Assembly (NCBI GenBank): GCA_011947345.1
Contig: JAAVTG010000075.1
Location: 558,001-622,000, forward strand
DNA length: 64,000 nt
Reading direction: 5' to 3'
Origin: Phytophthora quininea
Lineage: Eukaryota; Oomycota; Peronosporomycetes; Peronosporales; Peronosporaceae
This document shows, piece after piece, positions 55,173 through 64,000 of this stretch; positions within the stretch are counted from its first letter, which is position 1; every line of letters starts with the position of its first letter. Both the position numbers and the translations under genes were made by a program. The notes under the pieces are model-generated. The model was given only the letters and a program-made list of their open reading frames with translations, was not told where the DNA came from and ran no database searches.

Positions 55173-56807
55173 CTAGACCAACTCGAGTGCATCAAACACC
55201 ACAGACGCCGCCAAAAACTTCTGAGCGGGGTCACTGGCACCGCTAGCAACTGTAAGCGTGATCTTGTTGGAGCCCGAAACAAGAGCCGACGCCGGGATGG
55301 CGTACTCGTATAGCTTGTAGTTTCCCACAGTCACACCACGGGTGACGCCACGAGTCTTCACTGCGACTGATGCTGGCACTGCAGCTGTCCATTTGCCGTT
55401 CACCTGGACACTGGATCGAGCGCTGCTCTGAGCGAGCGTCAGTCCAATCTTGAGCGTCCGTGGGGACTTGGCCTGTGAAGCTGATAATGAGAAGGTGATC
55501 GTGATCGGGTCGTTCACGCCGCGGAACTGGGCCATCGGGAACGTGCTGTCATCGTCAGATCCAGCTTTAAACGTGAGAGCCTCCCAGGCCGACATGCGGG
55601 TGTCGCTCGGGTGCATCTTGTGGATCTTGTCGGCGTTCAGGAACCCGTCGGGTGTGCCGTCCCACTCACCAATACGCCAGATCGGACTCGCTGTGGCATT
55701 GTACGAGACCGAGATGCCGTCGGTGTTGCTACCACCAGCCTCAATCAAGACGGAGGCTGTGCCGACTGCCAACTGCTTCTTGTAGATAGTGGCTGTGTAC
55801 CGTCCAGCTTTCATCATCGGCGACGTGAACGACTTTGAACCAGCAGCTACCTTTGTCCAGTACTGAGCGTTCGCATTCGAAAAGCCGACGACCACATCAG
55901 ACCTGCCCAAGACGTTCTTCGAGTCGGTGATTATGCCAGCCACTTTCCCTCGCTTCGAGTCCGGCACAAATCCTGTCAATCCAAAGCCCTGGAAGAAGGT
56001 GAAGTCCAAAGATGAAGCCGACGGCGCAGCACCGCTGGTGAACGCAAGAGCATACGGACCGTGGAAACCGTAGCGATAGTCTTCGATCCGCGTGTGGTCC
56101 GAGTTCATGTAGAACGTGAGCTCGTTGGAGACGTCCAACTTGTTGTTGATGTCCCGGAAGAACGGACCGCCACTCGACGTCTCGTACCCGCGATCCGAGA
56201 TCACAAAGTACACACCGGCAGCGTCGCTCTTGACACCGTGGACGTCGTCGTCGATGAACGGAACCCCAGAGTAGAATTTAGACCGCGTGATCCCGTCGCT
56301 GTTGACCATGACATCCTCAGCCTCAATAGCCGTCATACCGGACTCAATCGTAGCTTCCGTGATACCGGCATTCACCACCGTCTTGTCCAGACGGGCTAGG
56401 AAGCGCAGCTCTGGAAGAACAAGGTCGTTGGTATGGTAGGTGCCCATGTAGATGACGTTCTCATTGGGTCGGAACAGATACGTCTGTTCGATACCCGTCG
56501 TCTTGCAGATCACTCGAATGGTCTTCTTGACGTCGCTAAGCGTCTTGATTGACGACGTCACCGACTTGCCCAGCCCCGAGTTCACGTGGGTACCTTTAGC
56601 CTTGTACTGCAGTTCCTTCCCGTTGTAGTTGATGGACGCGATATCGCACGTGGACTGCTTCATGGTGACGGTTAAGCCCTTGCCGGTACTGAACACGTAC
56701 GTGTCGGATCCCGTAGTGAATCCGAAGCCTGTGGCAGCCATGACTGAAGGAGTCGCTGCCAACAGCCCGCAGACGACCATCAAAGCCGTAGAGAAGAGCC
56801 GAACCAT
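55173..56807 (-). CDS. Secreted rhamnogalacturonan lyase, PL4 family (copy 4)
   Basis: The only PL4 copy here with an uninterrupted frame, about 544 residues from the ATG at 56807 (MVRLFSTALMVVCGLLAATP). It has FGFTTGSDTYVFSTGKGLTV, RSKFYSGVPFIDDDVHGV (presumed catalytic Lys), MNSDHTRIEDYRYGFHG (presumed catalytic His), WRIGEWDGTPDGFLNADKIH and the C-terminal carbohydrate-binding-like domain ending FDALELV. The reference for repairing the other copies. Residues in the middle and at the C-terminus match copy 1 nearly base for base, although the signal peptide, first 100 residues and the linker differ. Confidence 0.92.
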   Translation of the reverse strand: MVRLFSTALMVVCGLLAATPSVMAATGFGFTTGSDTYVFSTGKGLTVTMKQSTCDIASINYNGKELQYKAKGTHVNSGLGKSVTSSIKTLSDVKKTIRVICKTTGIEQTYLFRPNENVIYMGTYHTNDLVLPELRFLARLDKTVVNAGITEATIESGMTAIEAEDVMVNSDGITRSKFYSGVPFIDDDVHGVKSDAAGVYFVISDRGYETSSGGPFFRDINNKLDVSNELTFYMNSDHTRIEDYRYGFHGPYALAFTSGAAPSASSLDFTFFQGFGLTGFVPDSKRGKVAGIITDSKNVLGRSDVVVGFSNANAQYWTKVAAGSKSFTSPMMKAGRYTATIYKKQLAVGTASVLIEAGGSNTDGISVSYNATASPIWRIGEWDGTPDGFLNADKIHKMHPSDTRMSAWEALTFKAGSDDDSTFPMAQFRGVNDPITITFSLSASQAKSPRTLKIGLTLAQSSARSSVQVNGKWTAAVPASVAVKTRGVTRGVTVGNYKLYEYAIPASALVSGSNKITLTVASGASDPAQKFLAASVVFDALELV

Positions 56808-57383
56808 GGCGACGTAGTGGGTATGTCTGCAGCACGGGTGATTGACGAATGAACTCGAATGGACCCGTGCTCCATCCCCGTAAAGGAGCCCGAGACCACA
56901 GACGATGTCAACTGTTAGAGTTCGCGAGTCGCAGCGCGAACAGCGCAAAAGGATGCAGAGTACACTGTATCACCGCATCAAGTCGTTCCTTGTGGTGGCC
57001 CACCCGGAGACCGAATTGCTTCGGGAGAGAGGACTTGATCGTGTGTGTGCGTGTCAAAAACGACCTTCCATCTGGAGGATGTTACCGGCACTGCAACAAC
57101 GGCTGCGCAAGAAGACCGTCTCTTGATTCTGGAGAAGACACGCGATCAAGGAATGCTAGCTGTGTTAGAGTGCTTGCCGATAACTACCAAATGGCTAACG
57201 AATGTGCGCTAATCGTCGATGACTGTCGACAACCAATGGTGTTATTATGGTAATTTTAGACACTTTTCGTGTGTACAACCAATCTTCCCTTAGGAACACC
57301 CAGCGGTGGGGGTGCGTTGACTGTCAGGTCTTCCTGCTCCTCGACAGCGTTCTAACACTGACGTAGCAGCCTCTGAGGAACCG
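56808..57383. other. Intergenic between PL4 copy 4 and MULE copy B
   Basis: Divergent region with the copy 4 promoter. Similarity to the other MULE copy begins at a TTCCCTTAGGAACACCC segment near 57284-57300, about 90 bp before the transposase ATG. No terminal repeat recognised. Confidence 0.45.
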
Positions 57384-59269
57384 ATGGTCCGTAATACCAT
57401 CCCATGGGTGGAGCTGGGCTGCTGCTTGACGCAGGAGCAAGCAGACGTCGTCTTCCAAAACCAGAAGCCCCGGACGATAGAGCGTAGCCAAGAAGCAGAC
57501 TCCTGCACGGTCTGCATGAGCGCCAGGCCCCACAAGATGCAGTACCAACTGCTCAAGTGTGCCTCGCAAACTTGCGAGGAGGCTGCCACAGCGTCAGTCA
57601 AGTGCAAGTGGAGAGGGAAGGTATTGACCTGCGCTGAGAGCGGCCTCATCAGCATCTACGAGGTTGGGGAGCACTTGACCAAAGAGGCGGACCAATACGA
57701 CGGAAGTCTGACCGACGCACAGAAGCGACGGGCTCGGAAGCTCGCGAGCGAAGGCTTCAAGCCGCAGCGGATCTTGAGGGCCATCGCCCAAGACACGCCG
57801 GCGGATCAGGTCCCCAATCTCCAAAAACTGCAGAACTTTGTGACTCACTACAAGAAGTCAAAGCTCTACACCACGAACGCCACGACGGAGGACAACACGG
57901 AGGACAACACGGAGGACAACGCAGTGGTCGACAGCAAGGACGCGGACGAACTCGATGTGATCGAGAAACTGATCAAGACGAGAGCTTTCAGTGGCTACGA
58001 AGACGACGCAGAGCCGTTCTCGTTCTCGAACAAGCGGCAGACGGATGGGACTCCTGCGGTGGGGGAAGGCACCGACGCCGACCCGTTCCTCGTGGGCTAC
58101 ACCACAAAGACGCTCTTGAAGCGACTGGACCGAGACCCGGCGTCGTTTGTGTTCCACATGGATGGAACGTGCACGCTCAACGAAGTCTCGTACCCGATTG
58201 TCGTGTGTGGCATTTCAGACCCCACTCGGGCATTTCACTTGGTAGCGATGTTTGTTTCGTCAGAGAAGGAAGAAGCTCACTACGCCGCAGCTTTGAAAGC
58301 TCTGCGAGCGATCTACATGAGCGTCATGTCCAAGCCACTGGCGCTTCGGTATGTCATGGGAACCGGTGACGTCGCACTGAATAATGCCATTGCGTCGGTG
58401 TTTCAAGACTGGCAACTGGACATGCTGACGTGTTTCCACCACGTCGTTAGTCAAGTCCACGAACACACCAAACGAATTTCTTCTGAAAGGAAGAGCAGCG
58501 TTGTAGCCGAGGTCTTCGACCTGCAGTGCACGAGATCGGCGTCTGAATTCTACAGCAAGAAGACAGCGACAGTGCGGCGGTGGCTGGCGGACCCAGACGT
58601 GGAGGGGTTCGCCCTTTATTTCTTCAGGCAGTGGCTAAAGGGCAGCTCCACGAAATGGCAATGTTTCCACACACCAATGGGCTGTACGACCACCAGCGAA
58701 CCTGTGGAGAAATTCGTTGGAGCATTGTCGTTAGCGCTGCATAGTCGCATGAAGGTTGGGGTTTTGCTGCGTTGCTTAGAGGAATGCTGTCGGAACGAGA
58801 GTCTCAATTGCAGAGCCTTTCAAAGCCGAGCCGTTGCTTCGTCCGAGTTACGATCTAGAGCTGCTGAGTTGAGGCGCAGCAATATTGTGATTGAGATACC
58901 TTCTCTCGAGTCTGGTGGGGAAATCAACGAGGACTTTATGCTGGTGCTGTCACGCGAAGCACCGCCAATGGAAATGGCAGCAAAGGACAAACGGCAGACC
59001 TCAAGGAGGTAGCTGCCCAGTTTGGAGAGAACGACGCACGAATGGAGCGTCACGAGCAACCTAAAGCCGGCTGGGCGGTGGATCTGAAAAGGATGACATG
59101 CCCCTGCACGTACTTCTACAAGTACGGTCAGTGCGTGCACGTGCTGTTCGCGTTGGACGTGCGACCAGGCTCCGATCGCCCGCAAAAGCGCACACTGTTC
59201 AACCGAAGTATTACCAGTAAGAAGCGGAAGCAAAACCCAACACAGAAAGCTCAACGCGTCAGTCCATAA
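57384..59269 (+). CDS. Mutator-like (MULE) transposase, copy B
   Basis: Open from ATG 57384 to 59012 (542 residues), with the Cys-rich N-module, helical linker and MULE core (HMDGTCTLNEVSYPIVV, TGDVALNNAIASVF, LTCFHHV). The SWIM finger (CPCTYFYKYGQCVHVL) continues in another frame to 59269. The break lies at GG 58985-58986: one added G gives AAKGQTADLKEVAAQFGEND. Copy A has exactly the same break. Nearly identical to copy A apart from a few substitutions and a divergent last 15 residues (NPTQKAQRVSP), so the duplication is recent or the copies are being homogenised. Confidence 0.82.
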
Positions 59270-59431
59270 TGCGTTCTACTGGAAAATGAAGAGCTCGTGC
59301 TCTGTTTTGCGTGCGAATGAAACAACGGTCAACTTTTCGGAACGCTCAGCAGCTGGACATTCAACAATTTGCTGGTCACTGGACTCGCTGCTACGTCAAA
59401 CTACAAGTAGTTGCACTTGTACACGGTCCTT

Positions 59432-59970
59432 TTAGTACGGGTCGCTGTTAGAGCGTGGCGAGTTCCTGATGAGCAGCCAGGCCAGCTCCTTCATGTCGGT
59501 CGGCACCGCAGGCTTGCGGTCGACATCGTCGTCGCCTTTGAACAGCGGTCGGATGGTCTGCGAAACCGCGTAGGGCTCGTACTGACTGTAGAGCTCGTCC
59601 AACGCTTCGTTGGGATGGAGTTCCTGGATGACCGACTCCAGGTACTGCACCCGCTTCCAGAGCTCCCGAACCATGTCTTCCAAGTCTCGAGTACGCTGTT
59701 CCTTATGGTCCCGAGCGCGTTGCGCTGCAATGGCGTTCTTGCGCTTCCGAATCTCATCATTGCTCAGTGAATGCATCTCCTCATCGGTGAGCTTGATGGC
59801 CTCTCTGGGTCGTCGCGAACGAGGTGTCTGCGGACATTTGCCGATCTGAACTTGCTCAAAGTTGACGGCTCGAGGAGTGCCCCACTCAACAAGAGCGACA
59901 CGTCGTTAGCGCTGATGGTGGGGGCCAGCACCGGCCTCTTGATCGCGATCTTGTCGGGGTCGTAGTTCAT
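59432..59970 (-). CDS. bZIP transcription factor (tandem copy 1)
   Basis: DNA-binding basic region RKRKNAIAAQRARDHKEQR followed after nine residues by a heptad leucine zipper (LEDMVRELWKRVQYLESVI). The family pattern N-x2-A-A-x2-[S/C]-R carries Ala at the Ser/Cys position. The N-terminus MNYDPDKIAIKRPVLAPTIS resembles copy 3 (PIVAPTISSTDVSGLLA). One base missing at the C-run 59880-59883 (plus strand) separates the halves; repair gives LLSGGTPRAVNFEQVQIGK. About 179 residues. Same strand and spacing as two further copies. Confidence 0.85.
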
Positions 59971-60322
59971 CGCAGTCGGCGAATTTCGTTGTGAACATCC
60001 GAACGACCAAACTCGGTGGTCCTTCCAGCAAGAACGAGAACCAGAAAATGGCGCTCTCTGACCGTGTCCGACAGGCGCTTTGCTGGGTACAACATGCATC
60101 ATCCAATGCGCTACGGAGGACTTCACCCACAAGACACTCACACTGATAGAAATTGGATTCTCACGGAGCATAGAGGTAACTTGGTAGCCATTGAAGCTCG
60201 GTCGGGGTCTGCTTGCTGAGCGAAGGTGCTACATAACTTTTTCCCTCTTAGCAATATCAAAGCTATCGAAATATTTATCTGCCTTAGCATGAAATGGCAG
60301 TGCATGTACATCGTGAACCTCC

Positions 60323-60810
60323 TCACGCCATGTCGACATCGTCGCAGCCGGTTGTGCTGCTGAGGAGCCATTCAAAGTCGCGCATGTCGAGCGGGATGGT
60401 GGCGCTCTCCGAGTTGGTCAGCGGCTCGAGGTTGGGCGAGTCGGCGTACATGACGTATTTGCTGTAGAGGAAGTCCATGGGCTCGCTGGGGTGCAGCACT
60501 TGGATGACCCGCTCGAGGTACTGAACCCGCTTCCAGAGCTCGCGCACCGTGTTCTCGAGGTCGACCACGCGCTGCTGCGACCGACGGCGAGCGCGCTTGG
60601 CCGCCACTCGGTTCTTGAGCTTTTGATCTCGTCCGGGCTGAGGTTGCCTTGCTCTTCCTCGGTCAGCTCGAGCTCGATGGCTTCTCGCGGCCGACGGCTG
60701 CGCACCGCAGGATACTTGCCGACTTGGACGGGGCCGGCTTCGACTCTCACAGAGGAGGTCCCGGGCGCGAACAACGCCGCGATCGTGTTGGCGTTCACGT
60801 TCATCGGCAT
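60323..60810 (-). CDS. bZIP transcription factor (tandem copy 2)
   Basis: The ATG at 60810 gives MPMNVNANTIAALFAPGTS. The linker RSRRPREAIELELTEEEQG matches copy 1. Basic region KNRVAAKRARRRSQQR, then the zipper LENTVRELWKRVQYLERVI; Ala at the Ser/Cys position. One base missing at the T-run 60621-60624 (plus strand) splits it; repair joins SPDEIKKLKNRVAAK. The C-terminus LDMRDFEWLLSSTT matches the LAWLL ends of copies 1 and 3, a possible activation or interaction motif. About 162 residues. Confidence 0.85.
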
Positions 60811-61395
60811 GTGGAGAGATGGCAATTGTTGCTGCACGAGGCAAGTCGACTAATGATCTTCCCATGTCGAGCTCTTGTCGGCATACGGACCCCCAGCACA
60901 CCATTTAGGTTCCTTGCTGCGCTTGGGTGGAAATGGCAGGCGCAGGGGTTGAAAGCCTCGGGAGCGCTCAATTGATATACGGAGTCCGTGATATCGCACG
61001 CATCTGCCAACGTATCTCCAGCAGCGACGGTCACAGATATTATATTTGCTTCTTCCAGCTTGGATACAAACGCACTTCGCGACAGTGCTTCACCATGGGA
61101 AATGTGTGCTCCACAAGAAGGTGTTGTGCAGAATGAATTCGAGAGTGATGGTGGCCAACGTGGCGTGGAGAATGGTCCACCCCAAACGCGTGGCTTTGAA
61201 ATGGTATCTTGTGGTATGCGTATAGCTTTACTCGAAACGTGATAGGTAGCGGATACCACCGAAATGCAGCAACTACGGCATGTCAATCGCCACGTACTAC
61301 AAGTGTTCAAGGCAAAATTCATTCGTGCTTATAATTTCGGGCAGTAGCTTTAAAAATTGAGAGTTGTTGCCTCTTTCAGGCCTTGAGTTGGTCGA
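60811..61395. other. Intergenic between bZIP copies 2 and 3
   Basis: Presumed promoter of copy 2. No gene seen; plus-strand frames here are short and unsupported. Confidence 0.45.
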
Positions 61396-61899
61396 TCATG
61401 GGTCTATCGGCATGGAGTCCAGCAGCCACGCGAGTTCGGTCATGTCGACCTCGGTCAGCTCGCGGTCGCTGCCTGGAGCCGAGCCCGTCAGCGGCTCCAG
61501 CGTGCGCGACACTGCGAACGGTTGGTAGCAGCGATAGAGTCCGTTGAGGTCCTCGTTCGGGTGCAGCGAGGAGATGACGCCCTCGAGGTACTGCACCCGT
61601 TTCCAGAGCTCGCACACCATGTCCTCGAGGTCCTGCACGTGCTGCTTCTTGCGGTCACGGTCGCGCTGGGCCGACACGCGGTTCTTCTTCTTCCTGATCT
61701 CGTCCGGGCTGAGTGTGCGCAGCTCTTCCTCCGAGAGCTCGATCGGCGTCCTGGGGCGGCGCGTCCTTGGCGGCGGGCATTTGCCTATCCTGACGGCGTC
61801 GAAGTTCCGTGTCGGGGACGAACCTCGAGCGAGTAGCCCGGACACATCGGTGGAGCTGATGGTCGGTGCTACGATCGGTATCACGTTCTGTTGGGCCAT
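61396..61899 (-). CDS. bZIP transcription factor (tandem copy 3)
   Basis: Uninterrupted frame of 167 residues from ATG 61899 (MAQQNVIPIVAPTISSTDVS). Basic region KKKNRVSAQRDRDRKKQ, then the zipper LEDMVCELWKRVQYLEGVI. It differs from the canonical N-x2-A-A-x2-[S/C]-R by Ser in the first Ala position and Asp in the Ser/Cys position. An acidic residue facing DNA should alter base recognition. The C-terminus ends MTELAWLLDSMPIDP. The cleanest of the three copies. Confidence 0.9.
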   Translation of the reverse strand: MAQQNVIPIVAPTISSTDVSGLLARGSSPTRNFDAVRIGKCPPPRTRRPRTPIELSEEELRTLSPDEIRKKKNRVSAQRDRDRKKQHVQDLEDMVCELWKRVQYLEGVISSLHPNEDLNGLYRCYQPFAVSRTLEPLTGSAPGSDRELTEVDMTELAWLLDSMPIDP

Positions 61900-62382
61900 T
61901 ACTATTTGGTGGTAGGTGTCGACTGCGATGCAAATTGACAACTGCGCCCGACGATGCTTGTCAGAGCTTCAGTGCCAACACGCACCAGCACTCACAGAGG
62001 GCGGGAAGTGCTCTGGACGCAGACCAAAAGCTTCAAAATAGGGTCGTGCATTTGATAATCATGGCTTGAAACTATCGGGAGATGAAGCTAGCTCTTGGCA
62101 ATGTATCACACACTGTACCCAAGACTAGCCCGCGGTGGATTTTGTGTAGCTAGTTGCTCGGCCCATGCAGCAAATGCCAGTTCACTCCAAGCAGCAATGA
62201 CCTCGACAAGTTGTAGACGAACAGCTCAATCCGTGAAAAGACCATGGAGATGGCTACAAGTATCCTTCGACTCATTTCGCCAGACGTACACCAACATCCA
62301 TTCCGAGCGTCGCGGTATCGGATATGATTGTGACCACTGCTCCAAGACAATGCAGTTGCTGCACCGCGCTACTAGTACAGGA
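61900..62382. other. Intergenic between bZIP copy 3 and the PUB/jacalin gene
   Basis: Plus-strand frame 62095-62457 overlaps the next gene antisense and has no recognisable content. Nothing else seen. Confidence 0.45.
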
Positions 62383-64000
62383 TTACTGTGCACCGAGTTG
62401 CTTGAGAAAGTGGATCCGCTTAAAGGCTTCAGCAACAAGTCGCTGTGGCGATGGTGAAGCTACAGACATCCGGAAACAAAAGAATTGTTCGCCGTCCTCC
62501 CGACTCGCTTCAAAGCCGCACCAGTTCATGAACGTCTTGGCTGCTTCGGGTCCTAACACACCCACGTTGGAAGCGAAGAACTTGTTGCTGGCTCGAATGC
62601 GCTGGAATTTCGCTTCCTCTGGCTGCTGGGCAATGTTGTTCAAGTAGCGCACCGCTAAGAGCCACAAAGTTACGTTTAACACACCACCGGAATGTATGAC
62701 ACATTGACTACAAAACGTACCAGCAGAAACTGCTTTCTGGCGAGATGGAGAATCGCACGATGATAACGCTTTCTGCAGTGTTTGCATGGTAACACCTAAC
62801 ACACGAGATTGTCAGTCTCGAACTGGTCGTTGGTTGAGCTAACACAACGTACTTTCATGGAGGATGGTCGGAGAAGACTCCAGTACGAATACGGCGATGT
62901 CGGCCAGGTGGTCGCCGGTCTTGAAGGAAACGGAGCGGACCTCACTTTTGCTGGTGTAGGCACGGAGAAGTCACCACCTCCTTTCCCTCCACAGGTGATA
63001 CTGCGACCGAAATTCGTGTCCAAACGAATACAATCGGTCCAAGCCCCTTTACGCCCGGCAACCCGAGTGATCACTTCGTCTGGGAGCAGTTCTAGGGTGG
63101 TTGTAGGCGAGGAAGCTCTCTGTTTTGCGTTAGTATTACCGATCAAGTCGCCATGAACTGTTGTAGCGGCGCTATTGATCTTCTCATAAACAAACTGAAG
63201 ACCGTCGAAAAAGTCCCCACCCCACACTAAAACAGAACAACAACGTCAGATACAGGAGTAAAGTATGAGTGAGCAACATCCAACGTACTCAAAACCCGAG
63301 CCACTCTGTATCCTGACTGTGCGCCTGCTGCCATTGTAGTGCAGCGCTCACTGCTCAGCTCCCCGCCTGGACCAAACGCTTTAAGAGGTGGAGCAGATAC
63401 AAATTCATTCGCCATGATATTGCAGAACTCCTCCAGCGATTGGAGCGATTGGCCAGGGATGATCGCTATTTGACTGACTACCACAGCAAAACTCGAAAGA
63501 TCTTCAGCTGGCCCCTTAATACTGGCAGTTTGAACACTAGTAGCGGCGGTGGTGGGTAATTGGCATGCAGCCACCCCGTTAATATACACGACGACAGCTT
63601 CGCTGGATTTCCCAACGGCGATATGAGCATAGTGCCCAAAAGCTAGAGTTGATACAACCACTGTAGTGGTTCGGTCTTGGGTGCACAAGTCAGCAATGAA
63701 GTGTTTCTCCGAGGCGTCCCAGGATAAGCACAATGCTACGGAATCCGACGGATCTGAAACACCTATTTCAGCGTTGAGAACGCTGCAAACCTTCGCGTTA
63801 TCATCTCCGGCGATTTTGTCCAGACGGACAAGAAACGAGAAAGCGTACCCCGTCGAGGCCGAGGCAGTACTCGTTGGAATCGTTAACTCTTGTCCAGCCA
63901 ATAGTTCCATCCCGAAAGCTTCATTATCGTCGCCACTAAGCCCCGGGTTGGGAATCTTGAAAGGCTTGCGCAGGGCACACCACTTGCTATTCTTTGCATG
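62383..64000 (-). CDS. LamG-like/jacalin/PUB-domain protein (5' end beyond the window)
   Basis: Minus-strand gene open at the right edge. Domains in order: a concanavalin-like/LamG sandwich (YAFSFLVRLDKIAGDDNAKV, HYAHIAVGKSSEAVVVYINGVAAC), a jacalin-like lectin (KAFGPGGELSS, MWGGDFFDGLQFVYEK, LELLPDEVITRVAGRKG) and a C-terminal PUB domain (AVRYLNNIAQQPEEAKFQRI, SNVGVLGPEAAKTFMNW) that in other proteins binds p97/CDC48. Introns: 63227-63288, 62796-62852 and 62655-62720. One base is missing near 62960; repair gives SVAYTSKSEVRSVSFKTGDH. The PUB domain suggests a link to ubiquitin/p97; the lectin-like parts may bind glycans or act as folds only. Confidence 0.72.

Noticed and set aside
44859..59269. 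Single inverted duplication of a PL4 plus MULE unit
   Set aside because: Copy 1 and MULE A are convergent, while copy 4 and MULE B are divergent, so the gene order does not fit one inverted duplicated unit.
62095..62457. 120-residue plus-strand frame
   Set aside because: Overlaps the PUB gene's 3' end antisense; no motif, biased toward chance composition.
1..64000. tRNA, rRNA or other structured RNA genes
   Set aside because: I looked for tRNA-like A/B boxes and rRNA segments by eye and saw none I could support; a covariance-model scan would be needed.

Overview
This is a nuclear window from an oomycete, most likely Phytophthora or a close relative. The signs are GC-rich compact genes with short introns (53 to 90 bp, GT..AG), an array of rhamnogalacturonan lyases, a GH17 glucanase, oomycete-type bZIP factors with changed basic regions, a kinesin-3 with FHA and PH domains, and several DNA transposons. 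There is no prokaryotic signature.

Layout. 1-16.1 kb is housekeeping: a membrane short-chain dehydrogenase cut by the window edge, an unknown protein with a small paralogous fragment, SRP receptor beta, a CAF1/POP2 deadenylase, a zinc-knuckle protein, 5-oxoprolinase, a kinesin-3 and a Tctex1 dynein light chain with five exons. 16.2-20.3 kb holds a membrane-protein gene and a stretch with only broken coiled-coil-like coding. 21.33-28.92 kb is one hAT transposon, with 13-bp inverted termini and a perfect 8-bp target duplication. Besides a BED-finger hAT transposase it carries a Ser/Gly repeat gene and a truncated translation elongation factor 3 (eEF3) copy. 29-33.5 kb has RPN5, pICln and a GH17 glucanase. 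34.5-38.6 kb has a decayed zinc-ribbon/endonuclease gene and a second candidate DNA element with a DUF7869-like transposase. 38.9-44.6 kb has DIS3L2, TFIIF-alpha and a SAP-domain protein. 44.8-59.3 kb is a pectin-degradation cluster: four PL4 rhamnogalacturonan lyases interleaved with two oppositely oriented Mutator-like transposase genes and a dead copper amine oxidase. 59.4-61.9 kb is a tandem bZIP triplet. 62.4-64 kb is the 3' part of a LamG-like/jacalin/PUB-domain gene that runs off the right edge.

How the parts relate. The PL4 genes should act together on the rhamnogalacturonan I backbone of host pectin, and GH17 on beta-1,3-glucan. RPN5, CAF1, DIS3L2, TFIIF-alpha, SRP-beta and pICln are unrelated core genes that happen to be neighbours. 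The accessory blocks (hAT, DUF7869-like element, MULE-like pair) sit between conserved genes.

Caution on frames. More than twenty single-base frameshifts interrupt otherwise well-conserved genes. Nearly all are explained by one base missing from a homopolymer run, so I treat them as probable sequence errors. True decay is called only where there are substitutions or truncations: the amine oxidase, the eEF3 copy and the zinc-ribbon gene. Exon coordinates are my own splice-site readings. Domain names rest on motif recognition; no database search was run.
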